Below are positions 1 to 18,973 of a DNA stretch of 18,973 bases, piece by piece (position 1 is the stretch's first letter; the number at the start of each line of letters is the position of its first letter). A program made the translations under genes and the position numbers. Origin of the DNA: Phoronis ovalis. Taxonomy: Eukaryota; Phoronida; Phoronidae. The stretch is from the NCBI GenBank assembly GCA_028565635.1, contig JAOXYB010051056.1:1-18973 (forward strand), written 5' to 3'. Below the pieces are notes generated by a model. That model searched no databases, was not told where the DNA came from, and worked only from the letters and a program-made list of their open reading frames with translations.

Positions 1-197
1 GAGATATGAGCCGGCCATGACCCTTACGGACAAGCTGTAGGCTGTCCATAAGTAAGGGTCATGCTTGCAGGACTAAACCAGTAGATGTTTTGGATAGAGC
101 ATTTTGGTCTTTAACTGGTCCTGGAAAGGAACTTTCTCTATAGAGATGTTTTTGGTATGAATTTGGGACTATCATAAGGGTTGTATTTTATTCCTAG
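1..197 (+). other. Intron part left of first visible dynein exon, with a hairpin
   Basis: Non-coding by composition, ending in the acceptor TTCCTAG. A near-perfect inverted repeat lies at 16-63. Confidence 0.7.
16..63. repeat. Inverted repeat / hairpin
   Basis: CATGACCCTTACGGACA (16-32) pairs with TGTCC (43-47) and GTAAGGGTCATG (52-63), leaving an ATAA bulge and a ten-base loop. It may be a foldback remnant of a small transposable element; function unknown. Confidence 0.7.
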
Positions 198-12597
<12,400 letters not shown>

Positions 12598-12613
12598 GGA
12601 ATGTACAAGGAAA

Positions 12614-12736
12614 ATTAAAAATGTTGAACTGTGGAGTAATGTCAGTCCTGGTAAGATTAAAAATGTTGAACTGTGGAGTAATGTCAGTCCTGGTAAGATT
12701 AAAAGTGCTGAAATGAGGGGCGAGTGCTGGAAAAAG
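12614..12736 (+). repeat. Tandem 42-bp repeat in dynein 3' UTR
   Basis: Two exact copies (12614-12655, 12656-12697) are followed by a diverged partial third (12698 to about 12736). Each exact copy ends in CCTGGTAAG, a splice-donor-like string. The unit is a multiple of three and is open in the +1 frame relative to the dynein exon (KIKNVELWSNVSPG). Confidence 0.95.
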
Positions 12737-12744
12737 TAGATATT

Positions 12745-12750
12745 AATAAA
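12745..12750 (+). terminator. Proximal poly(A) signal of dynein gene
   Basis: AATAAA 148 bases past the stop. The downstream GT-rich element is weak, so it may be a minor site. Confidence 0.4.
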
Positions 12751-13212
12751 GAGGAAAAAAGACACGTGAATCTTCAAGTGGCATTGTAATATAACATTGT
12801 TAAAAATAGTTTCATGTAAATGAAATGGTTTATTTGAAATAGCTACTATTATGTCATTTACCTCGGTTTCATATCCAGTTTGTATTGTGAAATACAATGT
12901 AGCTTCACTTAAAGTATGTTGTTTATGTAAGATTTCATACAGTGACGGGCAGTAGTTGATAAACAAGGCCTTTTCTTCTAGATGTTGAATGTCAAGTCAT
13001 TCTAAGTTATACATATAACTTGCTTCCAGTTTTCATTGTTAATGCTAAGTGCTTTAGATCTTTAAAGAATTTTCTGAGTGTAGAAAAGTTTTAGAATTTT
13101 TATTATCTGAAATCTTTTTCCAAAATCATAACTGCTTTGAAGATCTGTTTTCATTGTTGAATGGAATATCACTAGTAATTTCACTAGAAAATTACACACT
13201 GATAATTATGTA

Positions 13213-13218
13213 AATAAA
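13213..13218 (+). terminator. Main candidate poly(A) signal of dynein gene
   Basis: AATAAA followed within 20-45 bases by the GT-rich tract TGTTGTTATATGTTGTC, the expected downstream element. Implies a 3' UTR of about 640 bases. Confidence 0.6.
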
Positions 13219-13783
13219 CAATGCTTTATATTTAACATGTTGTTATATGTTGTCCGGTATAACCTTAACCCACGCAAAAACATTTGATCCGATTTACAAA
13301 ATTATTGGAATCCATATTATAATTAAGAATGTTTATGCTCTTATAGTTATCTCTACTTAACAAAATGAAAGCAGCATTATCTCATATTAACCATAAATGA
13401 TTTGATGTGCAATATTTTCTTTTTCTTCTACCAATGTTCCCATATAAAATAGAGCTTTTAAGCAGTTAAAACTGTGTACTACATGCAGTATCACTAATTT
13501 CATCCTTTTTGTTGTGTTTCCTATATAAGGTACAACTGCAGTTTATAACAAAAGGAAAATCAAACTATGTCTTAAGTTACTAAAATATCTCCTTTAGAAG
13601 TTCTTTGTAGGAATGAAGTGCTTTTTATACCTAATTTAAATAAATACTAAATATATAATGAAACTAGAGTAAAGTAATATTAATTAATATAAACAAACTG
13701 GAGCTTATGTTTTTACAGTTTTATGAGGTAAATGGTTTACACCTACTTCCCCATGTTTTTCATCACCAGGTTCTAGTTTGTTT

Positions 13784-13789
13784 TTTATT
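13784..13789 (-). terminator. Candidate poly(A) signal of lectin gene
   Basis: TTTATT on the plus strand reads AATAAA on the minus strand, 70 bases past the lectin stop codon. Confidence 0.5.
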
Positions 13790-13858
13790 CAATGTACACT
13801 ATCTTGTAAAAGCATATTTATAAGATTCCTGAACTAATTTTATCAGATTTATAACGTA

Positions 13859-14184
13859 TCACAAATGACTACAATAATCATCAGTTGCATTATCAAGAGA
13901 ATTTGGCGTCTCCTGGAAACTATCATATACAGGATTGTCAAATGTCCTACTACCTGGCACATCACTATGCAGGGTAGTCAATGAGGCACCTTCACAATTA
14001 GAATCCTGGGTAGACAACTTTATTTGATCATTTGAGCAATTGTATACACTATTGTCCAAGGTCATGAAGTCTGGTTTTGATCTTTGTCTTCTCAGCAGAA
14101 TAATAACTAAAGCGATTATTGCAACAAGTCCTAAGATACCGAGGATTATACCCACAATGAGTCCAGTAGTATTGGCTGAACCAC
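13859..14184 (-). CDS. Lectin exon: transmembrane helix and cytoplasmic tail
   Basis: The acceptor is TTTCTTCCAG; it ends at TGA 13861-13859. After GSANTT comes a 24-residue hydrophobic helix starting GLIVGIILGILGL, then the stop-transfer RRQRSK and a 77-residue tail with DNSVY and FDNPVYDSF motifs. Confidence 0.93.
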
Positions 14185-17100
14185 CTGGAAGAAAAACATA
14201 TAAAAAGTACAGTGAAGTCTTACAGCATGCTCAGATTCATAATTACTTCATTCCAAACTATGAACAAATACCCAAAAAGTTGCTCCCCAATTTGCCATAC
14301 AGAGATGATTAGTTATTGATAATGACAATTTGACAGCTGTGATGATTTATTTACTACATGAAAGGTTTACTAAATATTCAAATTAAGATGTACATCATAT
14401 TCTTTGAGAACAGTACAAAAACAGATACCTAATTATAACTGTATAATACTATACAAATAGTGTACAAGTAACTATTGTGAAATAGTGTTCGAAAAAACGG
14501 CCAATAAATGGTAATTTGATGTTCATATACTAATCAGTCATGCCTTAGATCCGTAACGCCTAAAAACGTCATTGCTCAAGTAGCTTTAAGTATAAAATTG
14601 CCTGAGTAATATCACTCCAGCATGGACATTGTGTCTACGGTGAATGAAAACACTTTCCACAGTTGAAAAAAACCCTGTTTTTTGATCGATTTCAAAAAAA
14701 TTGCAATATCACGTACTCCAGCTTGGGCAATAACACCCTTGTGTCTTACATAACATGTGCCTTACATGGCAAGTCATGACATCAGCCAATACTGTAAAAT
14801 AATTTTCAGAAATACTGAATGCTAATTCCACAAAAGTATGAATTGTAATAGGCATTATTACCTTCTCCTGTTACCTTGTGAGGTGTTATGTCTGGTCCAG
14901 ATACTGCTGTGGTGGTTTGCTTAGATCCAACTTGAAAAGAATACAATATACATAACTTACAGAGGCATGTTATTCATGCACCATCATATGATTCACAAGT
15001 GTTGCAGTCATTATCAAGGTTTATCTGCTTTGCAGTTGTAATATATTAAGGGATTGATCATACAATACATGTATTGTATTTTGTGAAGCACAGCTTTATA
15101 ATTATACAGTTAAATTAGTCATATTGTAGTTCATATTAGTAGTTATGCTTAGTATTGTTTATTAGTTGCTTTTTTGTTTTTGTATTTGTCCATGTACTTT
15201 GTAAAATATGTTACTGTGACAATAAACTATTAATTAAGTTAAAGAGAGAGAATTCTCTTAAAGAAATCATAAGGATCAACTCTTCATTTGAGAAGTCTTA
15301 AGGTAAGATACAATCTTGTTGCAACATGAAATATGAAAGGATTACACTTACTTCTTGGCATTTTGCAGATTAATCCTTTATAGGAGCTACCTGCACAACT
15401 TAAATCATTCCATTTTCCATTGTATTTTAATTCGACACAGTTTTGAGATTTTTCCAAACTATCAGGTTGCCTGTCATCCCAGTTGTTGTAATCCAGTGGC
15501 GAGCCATCAACCCAGTAAAATCCAGATTCTAAAAAAGTAATTCGTAACTGTTACTTTAATAACATGCCATAACATAAAAGCCAGCATTACCTTCATCTTA
15601 TGTATCAAGAAAAAAGAGGCAACCAAATTGTTTTTTGCAGTCAGTATTTACTGTACAAGAAATGCAATGTGATATTACCAATCACTACATAACCATGCTA
15701 TACAACACGGGAGAATAAGCACATTATTTTGTGATTATTTAATAGCTGGATTTATAATAGTTCTAGACCCTCATCACAAACCTTCAAAATATACTGTACA
15801 GTGTTATACTATAGATTAAAATTTGTCCATGGTTGAGAAAGTGTCAAGGTTGTACCAGCCATTATATTTTGTTATATTGTAGAAATGGGAAATAGTAGCC
15901 TGCTAGTAACAGCATTACCAAATGGTTTTTGGACAATTACTGTTCGACTCTACAAAAAAATAGTTAGACACTATGAAATTGCAGTTTGATGCTGGAACAT
16001 ACACACGTACAAATCATTAGGAAGATGCTAAAAAGCCCATTTATATGAGCTTGACATCTGCACTGAAACTTCTAGTAGCCAAAACTTAGACCTATAGAAC
16101 TTCTAGGACTACAAGCTTTTAGAAGCAAAAATCGGCCATTGATGTAGGTTAGGGGTCAGTTAGGTGCTAAGTGATCTATAGTATGATTCATCATACATGT
16201 GTAATACGGTTTATAACTTCATGCTATGTCACCTAGCTCCTGACCTCTATATCGGTTCTAGGTACTAGAAGCTTCTAGTTATAGCACCGAAATATCACAC
16301 TTAGGTAAAATGTGAAAACTTTACCTTCGCCTGGAGTTCTCAGCATTCCTAACCACATGCCACTGTGAGATGAGTCAAGACTATACAATACATTCAGGAT
16401 AAAATTTCTTTCATCATCACTGTGAATACTTGCTAGTGTTGCCCCTCTTTGCTTGACTGAGCAGTCCATATTAGAATCAGCCCAAGTTTTCAAAGTTGCA
16501 TCAAAGTAATAGCAATATCCAGAAAAGGATTGCCAATCTTTAGGACAGTATCCCGGACCAGGAGTTGGGTATGGAGGTGGAGTACCTAAAAATATATTCC
16601 AGAATTAGTGTTCTAAATATAAAATGCTTTGTAGTGAGTTGATGTGAACACTGAGAATCAGCCAATAATACCTGTTTAAAGTGCTGAAAATGATACCTAT
16701 TGAAAACTAATTCTGTTTAGTATAATACATTTTTTTACTCCCAGACTACAAAATCACACAAATTTCCATCGAGATCTGCATTTTTGGCATAACATATTCT
16801 ACATTTAATTATCAAGAATCTCATACCTGAATTGATTTCACAAACAAACGGCAATTTTTGACCACAAGTTGTAACATTCCATTGGCCATTAGTGTAATTT
16901 AGTGCAACACACCCAATTTCCCCGTCTTGACTAGGTTCATTCTTAGCCCACTTAGTATATAACACAGGCCAACCATCTGACCATTGATATTCATGGCCAT
17001 TCTGTAAATTATAATTTTACTAATAAAATTAAGGCATGCTTTTAAAAATATAAACAATTTTAGATTCTTTCCAAATACAAAATTCTGAATTTGTATACCA

Positions 17101-18012
17101 GACTGAGTAATTGAGCAAGACATAAAAATCACCTAAAAACTTAAACTGCAGGCATAAATCTAATCAATGCCATTTGAATGACTAATTAAAAAAATTAACT
17201 AAAAAACAGCACAACTTTTTGCTGCCTCAGAAGTCATGTGACAAACATATCAATTATCTTCGGACTGACTAAAAGAAGGCTAAAACTAAAAGTCTTAAAA
17301 TAGCTTTAATTAATGACGGTTAAATATTGCTTTTGGTGACATATAGTATGTCTTTAAAATTATGACAAGTTTTGTAACTGTCATGTTACTTACATCCTTA
17401 CTGCTCATACCAATCCATACAGTTTTACCATGTTCTATTCCCAGTTTCTGTACAAATGCTTGTTCATAACTATTTGTAACAGAGACAAGATCCCCTCCAT
17501 GTTCTTGACAAGCTGTGCGAGCTACCTTCCATGTTGAGAATGATGGATTAATGTAGTAACAGCTGGAACCGAAGGAATGATAATCCTCTGGACAATTAGA
17601 TACTGGTAGAGTTGGTGGTGTTCTTATGCTTGGGTCTTGTAAGAGAGTTATATGGGAATTAATATAAAGGTAATAAAAGTATTTTGCTGAATAATTATAT
17701 TTATTTATTGAAAAGACAACAACATCGTTATCACAAGCATTGCATCATTTTTGGAAATATGGCCTAAACAAAATTGAGTTAAGTAAAAATAAAATTCTTG
17801 AAGAGAATTTATGCTTGTTATGACAAAACTTGATAACTCAAAAATCACATCAGTTTAAATTATTCAACCTGAGCAAACTGTAAGTCACTCGGATTACAAA
17901 GAAACATGTTTAACTTACCTTTCCAAGTTTCACACAAATAACCATTATTGACAGTACAATTAGCATCACCCCACTTTGCATCATTTGCATAGGGTCTCAG
18001 TTCAACACAATC
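13859..18012 (-). CDS. Mannose-receptor-like transmembrane C-type lectin, 3' part (7 exons, 447 residues)
   Basis: Type I membrane receptor with tandem C-type lectin domains (CTLDs), resembling the MRC1/PLA2R family. Exons in transcript order: 18012-17919, 17635-17394, 17001-16827, 16585-16325, 15528-15352, 14930-14862, 14184-13859. All are GT/AG, phases join and the sum is 1344 nt including TGA. Residues 1-28 are the end of one CTLD, about 45-167 and 181-314 are two full CTLDs, 317-346 a Thr-rich stalk, 347-370 a transmembrane helix, 371-447 a cytoplasmic tail with an NPVY endocytic/PTB motif. The signal peptide and earlier CTLDs lie right of the window. Ligands are unknown; Ca2+-site residues are only partly kept, best in the last CTLD (QPD, WND). 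Such receptors bind sugars or proteins and are internalised. Identity as a multi-CTLD receptor is secure; orthology to one vertebrate gene is not. Confidence 0.93.
13925..13936 (-). other. NPVY endocytosis / PTB-binding motif
   Basis: AATCCTGTATAT on the minus strand encodes NPVY within FDNPVYDSF. NPxY motifs recruit PTB-domain adaptors and clathrin machinery; with an upstream phenylalanine it fits the FxNPxY form. A sibling NSVY lies at 14042-14053. Confidence 0.8.
14185..14861 (-). other. Lectin intron (677 bp)
   Basis: AT-rich, GT/AG on the minus strand. The plus-strand frame at 14040-14312 that overlaps its edge is a shadow. Confidence 0.8.
14862..14930 (-). CDS. Lectin exon: Thr-rich stalk
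   Basis: The acceptor is TTTTCAAG and the donor GTAATA; 69 nt in phase 1-1. It encodes GSKQTTTAVSGPDITPHK..., a likely O-glycosylated juxtamembrane stalk. An internal donor-like CACAAG|GTAACA would break the frame, so the later donor is chosen. As a frame-neutral exon it could be skipped. Confidence 0.78.
14931..15351 (-). other. Lectin intron (421 bp) with a plus-strand 3'-end-like stretch
   Basis: On the plus strand about 15170-15230 is a T-rich run, then ACTGTGACAATAAAC, resembling an mRNA or retroelement 3' end. No coding remains. Confidence 0.6.
15352..15528 (-). CDS. Lectin exon: second half of third CTLD
   Basis: The acceptor is TTTTTTAG and the donor GTAAGT. It encodes FYWVDGSPLDYNNWDDRQPD, then NCVELKYNGKWNDLSCAG and GLICK. 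QPD plus WND is the galactose-type calcium site of C-type lectins. The usual acidic ligand before the cysteine (GEDC in mannose-binding protein) reads SQNC here, so sugar binding is plausible but unproven. Confidence 0.95.
15529..16324 (-). other. Lectin intron (796 bp) with a palindromic element
   Basis: It contains an imperfect foldback at about 16063-16283 (listed separately). The rest shows nothing. Confidence 0.75.
16063..16283. repeat. Imperfect foldback, MITE-like
   Basis: AAACTTCTAGTAGCC near 16067 is matched in inverse by GGTACTAGAAGCTTCTAG near 16261-16278. AGGGGTCAGTTAGGTG (16151) pairs imperfectly with CACCTAGCTCCTGACCTCT near 16230. The centre is the hairpin GTATGATTCATCATAC (16181-16196), and the right end holds the perfect palindrome ACTAGAAGCTTCTAGT (16264-16279). 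No transposase. Looks like a decayed miniature inverted-repeat element. Confidence 0.45.
16325..16585 (-). CDS. Lectin exon: linker and first half of third CTLD
   Basis: The acceptor is ATTTTTAG and the donor GTAAAG. A proline linker (TPPPYPTPGPG) is followed by YCPKDWQSFSGYCYYFD, then WADSNMDCSVKQRGATLASI and WLGM. The linker starts at a phase-1 junction like the previous one. Confidence 0.95.
16827..17001 (-). CDS. Lectin exon: second half of second CTLD
   Basis: The acceptor is AATTTACAG and the donor GTATGA. It encodes QWSDGWPVLYTKWAKNEPS, GCVALNYTNGQWNVTTCGQ and LPFVCE. EPS and WNV replace the EPN and WND sugar/Ca2+ motifs, so this domain is probably not a classical sugar binder. Confidence 0.94.
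17002..17393 (-). other. Lectin intron (392 bp)
   Basis: AT-rich with phase 0. Nothing further seen. Confidence 0.8.
17394..17635 (-). CDS. Lectin exon: linker and first half of second CTLD
   Basis: The acceptor is CTTACAAG and the donor GTAAGT. A Pro-rich linker (IRTPPTLPVSN) leads into CPEDYHSFGSSCYYIN, then WKVARTACQEHGGDLVSV and the WIGM core motif. It ends in phase 0. Confidence 0.94.
17919..18012 (-). CDS. Lectin exon: C-terminal end of first visible CTLD
   Basis: The acceptor is CTTTTTCAG and the donor GTAAGT. It encodes DCVELRPYANDAKWGDANCT and GYLCE, the last third of a CTLD with three of its cysteines. WGD stands where WND would ligate calcium. Phase 0 entry, one base left. Confidence 0.9.
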
Positions 18013-18973
18013 CTGAAAAAGTAAATATTAGCATGCAGTTGACTGCTTAAGAGATCTTTCTTAATAGCTATATCTGAGTTAACTTTAATGGAATGGGAGA
18101 TTAATTGTTTTCTGCAATATTTCTAAGTAACCAGTTTTATTTGATACTTGTGAGGAAAATTATTGATATCAGCCATATTATGTAACAGCTGACATCAGTC
18201 AGAGCTTTGTATCATGTCCAATTTTCACTATAATAGAGAACAAGGAGTTTACCTTTCTTTTAACATCTTGTTAAAGTTGATTTTTGATTGTTTATAATAA
18301 GTTAAAAGAAACCAGCTAAGAGAAATTGTTAATTAAAAGAAGTTGATTAATGACAATCTAAATGAAAAGAATGGAAGGCAGTAAAGTATAAGATGCTGAT
18401 GATGATGGTTGAGATGATGATGATACTGATGATGATGGTTGTAATGATGATGATACTGATAATGATGATGGTTGTAGTGATGATGATGATGGTTGTAATG
18501 ATGATGATTCTGATGATGATGGTTGTAATGATGATGATACTGATGATGATGGTTGTAATGATGATGATACTGATGATGATGGTTGTAATGATGATGATTC
18601 GTAAAGATGATGGTTGTAATGATGATGATAATACTGATGATGATGGTTGTAATGATGATGATGATGATGGTTGTAATGATGATGATTCTGATGATGATGG
18701 TTGTATTGATGATGATACTGATGACGATGGCTGTAATGAAGATGATACTGATGATGATGGTTGTAATGATGATGATACTGATGATGATGGTTGTAATGAT
18801 GATAATACTGATGATGATGGTTGTAATGATGATGATTCGTAAAGATGATGGTTGTAATGATGATGATAATACTGATGATGATGGTTGTAATGATGATGAT
18901 GATGATGGTTGTAATGATGATGATTCTGATGATGATGGTTGTATTGATGATGATACTGATGACGATGGCTGTA
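18013..18973 (-). other. Partial lectin intron with minisatellite
   Basis: This lies upstream of the first visible lectin exon. From 18013 to 18391 I see nothing; from 18392 to the end it is repeat. The next exon must be beyond the window. Confidence 0.7.
18392..18973. repeat. GAT-rich minisatellite with 238-bp higher-order unit
   Basis: The basic unit is about 30 bp (GGTTGTAATGATGATGATAC plus TGATGATGAT), with indel variants of 18-33 bp. The block starting GTAAAGATGATGG at 18601 recurs at 18839 and is identical for all 135 bases visible, so a 238-bp segment was recently duplicated in tandem. The array runs off the window. Confidence 0.95.

Larger units (their letters stand above)
12598..13858. 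other. Convergent 3' UTR region between dynein and lectin genes
   Basis: It holds the dynein 3' UTR with a 42-bp tandem duplication, plus-strand AATAAA at 12745 and 13213, and minus-strand AATAAA at 13789-13784. No further coding frame is convincing. Confidence 0.8.

Noticed and set aside
14040-15540. Plus-strand frames at 14040-14312 and 15355-15540
   Set aside because: Shadows of the lectin exons on the minus strand.
18393-18842. A 149-residue frame rich in Met/Asp (repeats of DDDGCNDDDT), reminiscent of calcium-binding acidic repeats
   Set aside because: It is a pure translation of the minisatellite, changes frame midway, and the 238-bp duplication breaks it. It lies antisense in an intron.

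Overview
This is a eukaryotic nuclear window, almost certainly from an invertebrate animal. Coding sequence is broken into many short exons by AT-rich introns with GT/AG borders. There are no operons or bacterial ribosome-binding sites. The proteins are metazoan: one gene is a clear cytoplasmic dynein 1 intermediate chain, the other a membrane receptor with tandem C-type lectin domains. I cannot name the phylum from sequence alone.

Positions 1-12597, plus strand: the 3' part of a cytoplasmic dynein 1 intermediate chain gene (DYNC1I type). Fourteen exons join with consistent phases into 652 residues ending at TAA 12595-12597. They cover the light-chain binding region (Tctex segment, KETQT motif for LC8, roadblock/LC7 helix) and the whole seven-bladed WD40 propeller. 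The 5' exons, with the N-terminal dynactin-binding coiled coil, lie left of the window. Between the LC8 exon and the LC7 exon, two linker exons of 144 and 162 nt both have 1-1 phase. I also see several unlisted candidate microexons of 12-24 nt with good splice sites and the same 1-1 phase. This points to a modular, alternatively spliced linker.

Positions 12598-13858: the convergent intergenic/3' UTR region. It holds a tandem exact 42-bp duplication, poly(A) signals for the plus-strand gene (best at 13213) and one for the minus-strand gene (13784).

Positions 13859-18012, minus strand: the 3' part of a mannose-receptor-like gene. Seven exons join to 447 residues: the end of one C-type lectin domain, two complete ones, a short Thr-rich stalk, a transmembrane helix and a tail with an NPVY motif. 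Its 5' part lies to the right. Upstream of its last visible exon is an intron that carries a GAT-rich minisatellite from about 18392 to the window end, with an exact 238-bp higher-order duplication.

The two genes are convergent neighbours with no evident functional link: one is a retrograde motor subunit, the other a cell-surface or endocytic lectin. Inside the dynein introns there is one unexplained minus-strand reading frame (3263-3517) followed at once by AATAAA, which may be an exon or retrocopied fragment of another gene.
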